Source: Urechis unicinctus (taxonomy: Eukaryota; Annelida; Polychaeta; Xenopneusta; Urechidae). From it: a DNA stretch of 64,000 bases. This document shows positions 1 to 13,900 of the stretch, in pieces. Below the pieces are notes generated by a model. It did not search any database. It saw only the letters and a program-made list of their open reading frames with translations, and had not been told where the DNA came from. A program made the position numbers and the translations under genes. Within the stretch, counting starts at the first letter, position 1, and the number at the start of each line of letters is the position of its first letter. The stretch spans positions 42,350,042-42,414,041 of the forward strand of contig CM067346.1 of the NCBI GenBank assembly GCA_034190875.2, read 5' to 3'.

Positions 1-3000
1 TTCATCATGACCATGTGTATTATGAGTGGTTTGCGTAATGTACTATGTGGTAATTTCCATGGGGTCAGTTAGGAGGTTGTTGTCGCGCCTCATGTTATCT
101 CGACAATGCGAACTTTGGCACAGCTTTATTTGAGATCGTATTAATGAAACATGGAAGGTTGACGTCAATGCACACGTTCCTTTGCGCTAAGTCATCGCTT
201 TTTCTTCTTTTGTTTAAATCATAATGTTCTGGACATTACAGAGAATAGGGATAATTATTATTTCTATTATGATTATTATAACAAGCAAAATAACACCATG
301 ATTCATGACAACGTTAATGATTACGGGTTATGTTGTTTCATGGTCATGGAGATTGCCAAATCATATATCACTGTCACAATTCCGCACAGTTATTGTAGTT
401 CAGGCAGCGACAAATCCTAAAGCCACCTAATTACTCCTTTTCATAATCAGGCTATTATTTTTGAAAATCAGTGCAGCCAGATGCAATTTGGAAATCTCTG
501 ACGCCTGGAATCGCTCAGTTGCAAATAATTGTGATGCATCAAGGGGGAATATATCACATAAAACCTGCAACGGCCAAGACCAATTTGCAAAACATGGTTA
601 ACGATCGGAAAAGAGAATGGCGTAACGTGGCGTCAGAGTTAGTAAAGGGGATTATTGCGATAGCATAGGGCTGCGTAAGTGTCATTGTTTGCCTAGCGCA
701 TATTGGCACTATGTAATGAATCGCAGAGGGGATCATGAGCCACCATGTTGGGATAATCTCGCAATAGATGTTTTAATAAAGCTGCACACAGGTGAAATAT
801 TGTAAGATTGATTCTGTACAAGCACTAGAAAATAGCCCCGTTCTATCACGTATAATACTCCAGCACAAATAAACGTAATCATGCACAGTTGAATACAAAT
901 ATTGCATTGCATCTGTTGAGTATGGAATGTCGGATCAAATGGCTGGATAAATTATGATTGAGGTACATAAATATGTACATCACAAAACGCAACCTCTTCG
1001 TTAACATTATATGCTTCGATGAAAAACACTTTCGTGCAAAAATGTCCGGGTCACTCAAGAAAAGCAATGTAAAGCGAAACCCATATGCAAGACGTAGTTT
1101 TGGGAAAAGGTTTGCATGACATGCTGCAATAATCTATATATATTTTTCCTTACTATTCTTATTCATCTTGATAGTCGTGTCTTCCTTATGTTCGGCTGTT
1201 AAAACAATAATGCGTGCCAAGCTAGCTAATGGGCCTTTGTCGCCGTCGTTCTGTCTACAACCCACGTGTCCACCCACAATTGATCCATTTTTATGGTGAG
1301 GCATGACACATGCTATATCCAAAACTGCATATCACGGTTTTTGTTACATCCTTCGTGAACAAATATACCGGATACTGAAGTTACTGTGTTTATGTTCGAC
1401 CATGCAATGCAAGAAACTAAAAACCGTAATGCAGGACTCACTAATAGATTGGCCTCAGGTAGCTTTTATGAAGATGCATTGTGCAAAACATTTCATTTTG
1501 TTTCATCATCTTCTTTTTGAAGCCGTCTTGTATCATGTACTTTAGTAGGCCAAATATGATAATGTCGTATTGTGCTATTGTATATATCATACTATTGTTC
1601 TCTTTTTGCTATATGAGACAAAAAATTAGACGCAGCAAACACTGGATTAGGTAATACAAATGAATATATGTATGGGATGAGTGTTATGACGCACAGGGTA
1701 TGTGTTCTATTCCCCGTAAAATTTGACTGTTTTACCTGGTTAACTTACGCTCTATATCCAGTCGTAATCATCGCTAATTCAAGCAAGTTGGACGTATAAT
1801 GGGTTCAAAGTATACATTTCTTTCAAATTAACCATGAGTCATGTCTCTAATAAGTATAAGTTAATATGTAAATATATCCACCATCACATTAAGATCTGTA
1901 CACTGTAGCCACTCTCGCAGTGTATGTACGTATATATCATAACGGGTTACGCGTTACAAGGACCAAAGAAAAATAATTTTAATGGTGAATGCGATTTTCA
2001 AGTATATGTAGGAGAGCATATATTGCAATGCGGATTTTCTTATCAATGAATTCTAGGCGCGATGTGCAAAAGCTGTTAATTGAGACAAACGGTGCTGTGA
2101 TTAGGAACTTCTGAAACGCAATATCTTCAATTTTCCCAGGTTGGCAGTAGTCGGCGACAAAAGATGGCTGTCAACCGTGATATCAAACATTTGTATTGAC
2201 ATTACAGCGTAATTTGTCATTTGTCTCCTTGAAAAAATGTTCCATGCCATATCAATATGCATGCGCATATGCCAGTATACCTGCCAGTAAACGATGTTTA
2301 GTATCGAATTCAATCTGTAGGGCTGATTTTGTAGACTGTAATACCTGAAATAGGGAATAGGTATTGTTTTATTAATACTTGTAGATCAACAATGAGTGGT
2401 ACAATGTTACTGAGGATTCCACGAATAAAGCACGTGTATGATGTTAAATGAATGTTAAAGTCATTCGTACCTAGTAAAAGGCTGTTGTTTCTTATACAGA
2501 TGTTAGATAAACGTAAATGCTGTCCAACTGGTGGAATTGTTTTATTCCCTTGTTTCCATCCGCTAACCCCCGACGTAGATTACCATCACATACGCTGATG
2601 GCTGTAGTCTTCTCGTGCTCGCTAATCGCATAGATTGATGGGTCATGCAAAATAACTGTGTTGTGTATTTACGAGTTTCCTTCTATTTTATCATTTCAAT
2701 TCTACACATAGCCAATATGTTAATAGCGAACGTGGCTTTAGAATGAGATTATTCACATAAGCTGCTGACATGATTCAAGACGAATATTTTGAAAGCATTC
2801 ATCAAAGCCGCTTTAAAATGTTTCGTCCTTGACTTCAGTTAATATACATAGGCATGGTCGTGGTGAAGTTGCTTTATCTGACACGGCCGCAATAATCAAT
2901 TCTTAGCAGTAATGGTGGACATATGATAAGTACCACAGTCACATCAATACACCTGCGAGACACTCGGACTGGTGTGAACAAGTCAAGCCTTTCCAACGCT

Positions 3001-5460
3001 TGTCGATTATATTGTGCATCAATCAAAAAACAGCTTAATAAACGCATATAGTTATGTAAATGACATGACCATGACTAAATTGCGAATTCTAATCACTACT
3101 AAAAATAGGAGAAAATCGGTATGCGTCTTCTATGGAAAGCGTATAAATGTTACTATTTAAATGTCTCGTCGTTCATATAGCTTATTTCATCTGTGCCCGT
3201 GCGGGATCCGCCCCCGTTTACATACTGCTTAACATGGAAGCTGAGCTAAGCACAGTGTGTCATACGCATTGTTTGGTGTCAATAACAAGCGTAGACCTCT
3301 GCATATTTGATTATTACTGCTTAAAGGCAGATATGAAATACGTTCGTGTATATATAGGCACTGTATGCGTGTATGGCAATGGCAGCGGCAGTCGCCGCTG
3401 AATCATATTCTAAATTAAGATATAATGTTTTCAACAGGCAAGCAAAATGGTCTTCTTTTGCACAATGTTCAAATGTTAGGTATTTATTTTATAAAAAAGT
3501 CATTTTAACATCCCTCGACTACATAGTTGAACGCCACTAATATTCTTTAATTGACCATCGTAAAGTATACTTAGCATTTTAGTTCAAACCGCCCACAAAA
3601 AAGGTTAGCGATGTTTTTAGCACAGTTATATCAGATAGCCGTACCCATGAAAGCAATATCGAATTACTTTGTTTCTATTGTCCTGGAATGCCTGCTTTAT
3701 CCCGCTTTTAGGCGCATCCAAAGCAATACATCAACATTAGGCGACATAAAGCTTAGTCATTGTCTACAACATTAGACTTTATGTCTCGATATCGTTGAAC
3801 TCAATTTGGTCCGCTGAGAAGCGATGTTTTTTTGAGAATCATGTTATGAACTATTATATCATTGAGAGTCCCTTTTGAGCAAATTGACTATGTTAAGTTA
3901 GAAGTAACGCGGCACTTTGGAATGGCATGACTGACAGTTATAGATGCAACCGATTCAACTCAAGCAGTGGCCATTAAACAACCACTTTCATTATTTCGTC
4001 ATCGCACAGATGCTTGATATTGTTTCCATGTCGCGCATTCACATTGGTTTCACTACATTCGGCATGATATCTACGGAGAACCTAGAGTATTTAGTCAATT
4101 ATAGTATGCGCCGTTGACACCTGATTCACCGCGTGGCCGATCTCTCTCATAAAAGTTGATCTAATATGCATGCTTCTTCAGCTTGGTTCTGGTTAGGTCC
4201 AATATTCAAAACATCACAGCAATACAGAAACTGTGTTCCTCAATGTGGAATGTAGATAGCATTACCTTTGCGTGTCACTTCTATATCTTTATTGAACATT
4301 AAAAACTTATTAACTCATTTAGTTTTGTGATAAACATGCAAAATAAAGCCAACTTCTTTGAACCTAGACGGCTGTTGTTAAGATTAAGAGAAGAACTGAC
4401 TGTCCTTCTCATGTGACTTTTCATAAATATACACTATGATCATCGAGTATCCTTCTTTTCTCTGCATTGTTTGCAGTAGGGTAAAGTGAAGGTATGCATC
4501 TATATGAATGGTTAAGGAGTTGCGTTTTTTAAAATTAGGTAATATTGAATGAGCAGAAGAACACAAGAACGAATAATACTTACGATTAGTGCACTTTATG
4601 TGTGCTGCGTGGCAAACATCCACCTAATCGAATGTACTCATAACAAAGATAAATTTGAGGTTATGATCAAATGGTTATTATGTAATCGGTCAGAATCTAA
4701 GGGTGAAGGTTGCTATCAAAGCCATGTGCTATCACCCTCTTGATAAAAAACCCCATACATGTCCTGTATGTGCTCTATACACTCACATGCAAATCCTCGG
4801 ACGATTGAGTAAGGGAGAGGTCTAAAGAGGAATGCAATGATGATGACATAAGTAAAATATAACGCTTTAACGAAACTCTACATTTTGATCCATATTGTGT
4901 AGAATAATGTCTAATCATTTGCAGTGTTGATGAACAACTAATTTTTTTACCGTGAATTATCACTTATAGCTACATCAACGATGGAAGTTGTATCCACACT
5001 CGATATATATTATATCCTATCGTAATTTCAAGGATAGATTAGATGCATTTACTCTAAAAGTAAAGAACATCGTAATACATCCACTTATAATCATCTAGTA
5101 TTTAGATGCATATGACATAAATAGAATGTCAATAGCTCAGAAATATTCTTTTAGTCGGGAAAATTCGAACTCGGTACATGGTGATGACGAAGAGAGTTGA
5201 AAGGATTGCATTAGTTTTATGACCTGGATTATAGTCCTATTTTAGGCGTTTTTGTTGATTAATCAGCAGAGCCATCACACCATGAAATGCCAAATACATG
5301 ACAGCCCCCCAGAATCTTTATGCAACCATATATTTCCACACGCTTCATTAAAAATGCACTATTACTAACATTAAAGTGAGTGAAGGGCCAAGATAGCCTT
5401 TGGAGATTTGCGGTAACGACAGCTCTGATTGGAGATCATTTATCAAACGCCTTTGATGAA
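1..5460. repeat. Segmental duplication 1, copy A
   Basis: Similar in blocks and colinear with 17240-22150: 1-800 with 17240-17940, 1500-3060 with 19107-20800, 4820-5060 with 20840-21060, 5160-5460 with 21815-22150. About 3070-4790 has no counterpart in copy B. By eye, blocks are roughly 75-85% identical. No gene was recognised. The best-conserved part is 530-640, whose frame (MHQGG.. then PATAKTNLQNMVNDR) is open in both copies. Confidence 0.85.
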
Positions 5461-8400
5461 TGTCATTCGAGTACACCGATCACCTATAAATTATTCATGA
5501 GATGACTTAAAGCAATCATGGTCCTATTTACATTATATTGCATCGCATATAATATGTTGCTATGGCAATTGGGCATTTGGTCTGAAAGACCGGGCCAAAT
5601 ATAAAGATTGGTTATTTCGTCAGTCTGCGAGTGGAAGGTAATCCACGAGAAATGAATCATTTTAAGATGGAATGTTTGACCATAAATAAACACACACTAA
5701 ACAAATAGGTGTCTGCTACATAACAAGGTTCAAAATGCTTAATATTGTTCAAAAGAAAATATCCGACATATTGAAATGTCAACTCCATATCGTTCCATTT
5801 CTGGTGCACAGGGTGTGTTTACTTTGGATTTTTTTTCTCTTTCAGATCGCACTGTTCCTTCTCTTTTCACATTGTATATGCAGTCAACAAACGGATCTTG
5901 AATGTATGATTTACATTGTGTGACACTAAGTTAATATTCCGTTGAGTCAATACGTATACAAGAATAACCATAATCATCTGAGAGTCGAAAACAGAGCATG
6001 CGGTTATTGGCGAATTATATCTTATTGTGATATTTACATCGGATGTTGTCCCTACGCTCACTTGTATGCATCACCATAAACCACCTAGACGCGTTAATTG
6101 TAGCTTGGCTATAAACAACCTATCTTCCTTTGCTGGGCAATCCTCTAAATTTAAAGCTTACTTTAATACATCACTTCAACTTGCTACACGCGTTAACTCT
6201 ACCTCAATCAGTAATCGTCGTTTGCTTGATTGAGTGTTACCGTGAGCAGTGATTAACACCTCGCCTTATGGAGATGACCATATGAACCTGTTATAAAGCG
6301 GATGCTTAGCTGTCTCGATGGTAATTGCATTCAGCTTCTCGCCAGTTACTGTTGCCTGCCAAATAACAGCTCTAATTAAGGGGATCCTTCCACACAATTA
6401 CGTGGCATAGGTACATAACTTTCATACGAGCGGATTAGTGTGCAAATTCATACCCTGTAGTAGATATGTACTTGCCCTGCATTTAATGCAGAAATTCCGG
6501 GCTATGGTTATCCAATCGTGTACTGCATAATCGTAATTCTGTAGGCAAATGGGACTGTCTGCGATACATTCAACAACAACTTTCCCCAAAACACACTCTC
6601 ACATCTTGGGTATAGCTGTAATTATTAAACTAATGAGTGTAACATTTGTGGTGAATACCTACTAACCTATTTCTAAGCTTCCAGTTGTCTGAAGAGCGAG
6701 GCGAGGGGTGATTTTAACATTTCATGGCAACCTCAAGCGATTCCCTGCTCTTTGAAACCAAGCAAGCCTGAGCGAGGAATTGTCTGTAAAATGTGTGAAT
6801 AAAACATCGGCCAATTAATGACGTAAAACAAGCACGAGAGCATTAGTTACCAAGGCCTAAAAAAGTATCACAATTCTGCATAAGATTGCCAGAGGGACAT
6901 GGACACGTGTCATATTTATTTGATGACATTCGGGTGTATTGTGTTTAATGCAACTGGTGTCGTAATAAAGCGGCGGTAAAAGTGTCATGCAATTGAATCG
7001 AAATGACGTGAGAAATGGTAAGTCCGTGTCATACTAAATGTCACCATCCATGGGTTCCATCCGTTCGCAAAATGTGTACGGTATTGACCAGCAAGTGGTG
7101 GTTGCTGTTTGCGTACCATCGTCCAGCACCGATGATGAGTAAATATCATCATATATTAGTCTGGTATAACATTTACAACGCAAACACTGATCTACAGGCG
7201 ACAGTTGAATTAGCAAATTAGTTTTAATTGCGGTGCGGGAGGGAAGATTATACATCACAGTGCTTTTGTGTGCACCATGTTATTTTAAGCTATTTGTAAT
7301 GATTTCATGTTCAGTCGTTAATTGCACAACCCACTTTGTCATTACGCTCCTCTAATACCGCCTAGAGCATACATTGGTGTTATTAATATCTCCTTTTTGT
7401 TACTGTGGTGCATCAGGTGCAGGTGACCTTGTTTGCAACTTGACGTCGATATTGGTAAGCCAACAAGCCCAGGAGAAATTGCACGTACCTTACCAACCAA
7501 GGATCCCACTTTGCGAATAAGGTCACCGAAGCCACTTCATTATTTGTCATCAATGCTGATGGGCACGTCCTCCGGCGAAATTGGTTCCCATCAGTCGATA
7601 ATTGAAGGCCGTAAATGTAGTCCAAAAATTAGTCCTTCGCATGTTCGCAACGCTTTACAGTGTCCTAAGCGCCGTTGTGAACAATAATAGCTGCAATCAC
7701 TGACATTCTCTTGTGAAAATATCTGCGTGCATTGGTAGTATTAATTACCGCTGCTTATCAAATATTAAAGTAGTGGCTTAACCTTATTCGCAAATTATTA
7801 AAATTAATGCATTAATGACCTTCGTTTTGGTCTCATTCGTTGTTACTTTGTGAATCATAATAAGCTGTTTGTTATTGTCCGGAATTATTAAGCCATTAAG
7901 AATGCCCAATTAGAAATGCAAGCATTACTAAGCGTTACTATGACATGATAGTACAAAGGCCAATGAGTGCAAACTGCTATAATCGCACGTTACTCGAGTT
8001 GTTTATGAACATTTGTCATATTAATATATGAAGGCTTAGCATAATTGGTACGGAACGATTTGCCGAGTGATTCTCGAAACATCGCCAAATATTACTGATC
8101 GGAGTATATTATACAACATGCAAGGAATCTCAAATAGCAGGTCTGAAGAAATTCCCTAGAAAACTGTAGCCACAAGACAATTCGCATGCGCGCTTCGAAA
8201 TGCTAGAGCCTCGTCTGTAATTCTTCCATTAACTTAGCGCATTAAAGTTTTCATATCACCACTTGGATTCGTTAAGTATAAATCTGCTTCAAATCATCTA
8301 AAGAGCTAATGATATGTCATGTCCCACATGAATTGTCTGCTCAATGACAATATTTCGACGGGGGAACCACTGCTGATTGTCACTGTACGTGGGCATGCAT

Positions 8401-10922
8401 ACCGTTTAAATAACGTACGCTACTATTCACGCAACATAAAATGGTGACACACACCAAGGTGAAAATCAAAGTGTGTTTCCGTCGTTGAGACCTTTTGTCG
8501 TATGTGAGACATTTACTAAGGCTTCATTACAGGCGTTCCAATTGTTTGATCATAACTTCGCGATCAGTGATTTCAGCATTAGGCTACGTTGATACTCTAT
8601 AGAGACTATGGCCTATTTCGACAACCTGTTTTCGACCTATCAAGGAGTGATAAATATTGGTTAATGCTGCGAGACAATGCCATCAACCCACTTTTTGAAA
8701 TCTCCAACGTTTATTGTGGTCACGTATTTGGATGAAGATCTAATGTAATCACAAAATGAAACTCATTGTAACATTCGGAACTACTTGAACTCCGTGTTGT
8801 ATAGGAATAAGACACATTCTTCTACATTCGTCTACGCATTCGTGTACCCGTGCAGGTTATGTATAAGTTTAATCGAAGCGCAGAGCCCGCATTGTGCGTA
8901 ATTGCATCCAATGCACGTGTATATTGAAGGTTGTGTATATCTCAGAACGATTTCATTTACATCCACACCAACGCATCGCTCTTGCCATCTCTCCATTGAA
9001 CTCACTCGTCTGGATATCTTGTAAGGCATCAATTGCAAATGAATATGACTAACTTCAAACTTGTACGCCGCTACGAAAAGTCATTTGCGTTAATGAAGGG
9101 ATACAAACACTGGCAATTGTTCCCATAGAAGAATAATTGTGGAAAGAATACATGTATTCAAAGGCACAGATATTATTACTAATAGAGGCCGCCCTGAATC
9201 ATCACCACGAATTATCAGGGCCCCTACTTTATCTATATCATAGACTCTTGTATTGCTTGAAAATGATTTATCTGTGTTCGCTTTTCTTGTTATTTATTCA
9301 AATATTGCATCATAAGCTCACCATGCCAAACACGTACGTGATGCTGGTTGCTTTAACATCGGATTAACAAAGCCGTTTTATTACATACCTTATCACATTG
9401 GACTTCTGGGTTAGGTACTGCATTTTGTATGTCGAGGACATAATTTCACTTTTTTTACAAGTAAACGGCCACGTGAGGCTTCTAGTGAACATTTAGTAGC
9501 TGCGGTGAGCGGGGAAAATATTGTACAACTTGATTACAGAATTTACTATATGTATGATAGCAGAGTAGTTTTTTAACGTGAAGCTATGTGAGACACAATC
9601 AAAATGCCATAGATTTCATTTTCCTAAGCAGTAGAATGCAAAACCATATTATGTGAACCATTCAACAGTTTATCTTACGCACAAATGGGCCCCAAAACAC
9701 GAAGCACAATTTTATGCACAGATAACTGTAAGTAAATGTAATACACTGGTGAGTTGTCGTTGTCGGATCATCATGCATGTCTCCTACCAATGACTGGCAT
9801 CGCTAAATACAACAATGCATATTATTTTGATGATGTAAAAAAGTTAAATCTTGTACTCATTGTACATATTGTTTTGTAGATAGTCGTCATTATGATAATC
9901 AGCAATGAAAATATGCATGTATTTATGATGTTGTGATATACTTCCCACATTTTGAATTCTGATATCCTAAAAGCAAGTGCCTGGTTTAGAAGTAGATATA
10001 GCCTCGGATATTTCTTGTGTTATTATAATCGAATGCATCTTGCCAACAGCAATGCATCAATCGCCATATACTGTTCGTATGTTGTTTCGAGCGCACGCCA
10101 TCCGAGGTGCAAGTCGCAAGAAGCAGAAGTGGATGAACAACTGCGGTTAATTTAACCATCTGAATCATTCAGTAGTGTAACTAACACTCTCGATGCACAT
10201 TACATTAAGGGAGATTAGGAGATACTTTATGCTAAATCACAATCGATCGTAAACGTAAGTCGTTGTTTGGAGGTTACTCTCGATACTAGAACATAGAGTT
10301 GCGCCATACGGCTCTCTGGATTTGCTATGTGTTAAATGAATTCAAACAACACTTCGATACTTCATGCCTGTTTTCCTTTGACCACTTTTCATGAAGATGC
10401 CGTCACTGATATCAATACAGATGATTTGTTGTTACCTGCGTTCAGCAAAATAACTGATTGCTCGGCCTCAGCTATAATATGCGGCCTATCGGTAAGGGAT
10501 TAGACGTAATTACCATTTGTTGGAGCAGATTTTGAATCTTCTTATTTTGTTGCTGTGGTGTGTTTTAATCCAAGGTCAAATATAAAGGTTTAACATCAAC
10601 TGTTTGATGCTGTTACCATCGATAGTCACCGTTTTCTTTGCAAGAGGAACATAAATGCGTATAAGTGACGAATGAACTTTTCTTCATCGAATATCATTGG
10701 ATGTCCTGCAGGCGTTTATGAGGAAAATAAAACAGAGAGAATACAGCCAGTACCGCATCGGAATTAGACAACAGCCCGGTAACAGCTGGTATGATGGGTC
10801 ACGTTGACCTGTAAACAATCTCTGCGAACGATACCAAGAAACCACTTAACACTTGCAAATGTGTTGATACTCTCTTCAAGGGGACAAAAGGTGCATTAAT
10901 AATAAGCAAATAGTACAGGGAA

Positions 10923-10934
10923 CCGCGATCGCGG
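10923..10934. other. Perfect 12-bp palindrome
   Basis: ccgcgatcgcgg, fully self-complementary and all but two bases G or C, in AT-rich surroundings. No function is inferred. Confidence 0.5.
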
Positions 10935-13900
10935 GCAGTCAGCTGGATTGTGTTTGATCTTGTATCAGTACTAAACAGCGAGTATTATCATAACCATACC
11001 CTCTATCACCTCATGATCTTTCTACCAATTGTATGCTAGTTAAAGATAGCAGATACAAGAATATTTCTTATTTATGGGTCTGGGAGTGGTAAGGACAGGA
11101 ATACGTGTGTATAAATGATTCAGGCACAGTACAGATCTCCTCCCTTCGAGTATTTTCCTTGTGTGTAGACAGAATCAAAACTCCATTTCTGAAAGGCAGT
11201 GACGGACACGTATGTTAAACAGAAACAATCGGTACTCACTTAAAGTAACTTGTGAGCAAAACATTTCTAACAGTGAATTGCCGTTCGAGTTGGATGGAGA
11301 TATTACAGACATCAGATTATAGTTGGAATTCAACATAATAAAAACTTCCCTAACACATAACGCTTCATTTAATAATCACAATGATGTTTACTTAATGGTG
11401 CTGAACACAATATGATAGGCAATCGCTTGAGGAGCACCCTTGAAATGGCGATGGGCTTATTAATCGTAGCCAAGGGTTGTATCCTTGTTCTTTTATCCGA
11501 CCTCCCTATTAAACGTATGTGTTATACAGCACAGCTTAAAATATAATTGTATTTTGAGGAAGGATCTCATGAATTAATAAGAAACTTAATACTTATAAGG
11601 ATGTTTGAACTGATTCAGTCAATGTCCACTCGGCAATGACGCTTTAAGTTCATGCTGAAGTAAGAGCTGTGAGCAAACCAACAAGATAGCACGATTGCAG
11701 TACCAGTATAAACACGTTAAACACACGGGTGGATTGCTTGACATGACTTTTCGGGTTTGTTTTGAGTATCTTGAGTCACTAACTACATATAGCAAACGTG
11801 ACGCGTGTGTCCATACCAAGCCACTAAGGAAATGCGGAAATGCTGACAGCATCGAAATAGCAATTTCGAAGTAGATGTTTTCAGACCTTTTGATATTATG
11901 CATGCGCTTTGAAAGATAACTCCCGGTTACTGTTGGGTTTTTACATGAGCAAACATCAAATACAGCGCTGGCCTTTTTTGTCACAAGATACACTCACGTG
12001 GTCAATCATTTGGTCCGCCAACTGGATGAAATGCCAGCGGTACCGCCCATAACATCAAAATTGCGTAGAACATGCAATATGCTGCACATAAATCAAAGCA
12101 GAAAATTGAGGTCGCTTTGGGTCTTACAGCGCGCTAGAACCTTATGACATTGATAACCATTTGTTTTGATGTATTTTATTTTGCGAATTTTGCATTTATA
12201 ATGAATCATCACAAATATTGCGTCTTGAAATTCACAAGTGTACAGTAAAGCACGAGCTATACAGTTATGTGAGAGTTATAACAAAACCTTGCAGCTCGTT
12301 TGCTGTGAGAACTAAGACATGATTAAGGTTATATATATATTAAGACAGATGCATATTACTTACAGTATTAAAAAGATACATAGCACATAGCGAAGATAAG
12401 AATATGTTCTTTGAAATATACTGCAACAAGTGAGAAAACCGACAGACAAGTAGAGGTTGGGATATGAAATGGGATCGTGTGAGCAAGATGGCGTCAGATT
12501 AGCAAGAGAAAGTGTTAATCGTCCAGATAGACTAAGGAAGTATTTACAAAGTGGACGGTTGGCCATTGGTCACACAGATTGCATGTACAACATACGAATA
12601 TCGTGCACGAGAAAGTCACTAACAAAATGATATTTAGCAATCGCTATGACTCCCAACAATATTAGAACGACCGCCAGAAATATGAAGCATGCGTAGCGAT
12701 CGAGATGGTGGCCAACAGATGAACACCAACATAAAAACACTTCAATTGTATGTGCATTATCTATGGTTAGTTTAATTGGCTCGTGTTTTATTCATCTATC
12801 GCCAGCTTGATTCACAATACTACAGCATTGCAATTCATCATTCTCAACATCAGATTTGTCATTTATGTAAGTAGGATAGCCGTCTTTGTAGCATGTCACC
12901 AAGCACATCTTCCAATTTATCACGGAAATTGATATTTGCTGTCTGCTGTATAGCGTTTCCCTTTGGCAATTACCACTGAAATTACAATAGTCTGCACGCA
13001 TAGCTCTGCTACTCACCAATCTATGCCACATACTTGATGAATCGACCAAGCTGTAGATGACTACGCGTCCATTCATGTAGCAGGATAGAGTGACGTCAAC
13101 AATCAACCTTGTTTTTTTCAATAGATTTTGCCAATGTAAATCCTGATAAATGTGATATATAAGGCCCAATAGAGTCGATAGGTATTGTTGATCAGGTAAG
13201 TGTCGCATAATATATCCTTGAAGTCCGTGAAACACGTAATAAGTTGAACTGAATTATTAATTTATTATACTCAAATACTTGTTTAGATATTGAAACAGCA
13301 ATACATCGAATTATGCCAAATGTTCACTACAGAGCAAGAATAAAAGTGAGTACGATCGTATCGGTTGAATGTCGGTTATTACATCGTTTATTTTTAGGAC
13401 AAATATATACAGCTACTCAATATGTATTAGAACACCACTAGATATGCTTTCGGTGGAAGACAGATCTATCTTAGTGACGATCATTTACACTGCAACATGG
13501 TATGATCGCCATGTGATCGAATCAAGTGTTCAGCACCATAACTGCCGATATTATATGACACTTACTAATCGCCCCTTTGGCTGGTTGTTTTCATGAAATC
13601 CTCTGACATGAAGATCGCATATCTCTTTAAGTCAGTGGGTTGACCTGTTTTACTAAGGAAACAAACATCCGGTCAGCGTTTTTATTATTTGCACGGTTGC
13701 AAATCCCAACTACAAAGCATTTGGAGCGATGCAATGATGTGGCGAGTTAATGACGAATTAATTGAAAACTATATCTCATGGATAATCACCTGTTGAACTG
13801 CAATGATCCGGCTCAGCTATCAGCAATGCCAAATTTTGAACTATCATTAGATGCAGAGCACCCGTCTTCGATCTGTTCTTTTAAACACCACTTCGGGGGC

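Noticed and set aside
7413..7687. Overlapping open frames on both strands
   Set aside because: No motif on either strand; low stop density reflects a locally higher G+C content.
11619..11993. 124-codon minus-strand ORF
   Set aside because: Expected by chance; no recognisable motif.
12792..13235. 147-codon minus-strand ORF, the longest frame outside simple repeats
   Set aside because: No domain pattern, no splice or promoter context. At this base composition about one frame of this order is not surprising in 64 kb on two strands.
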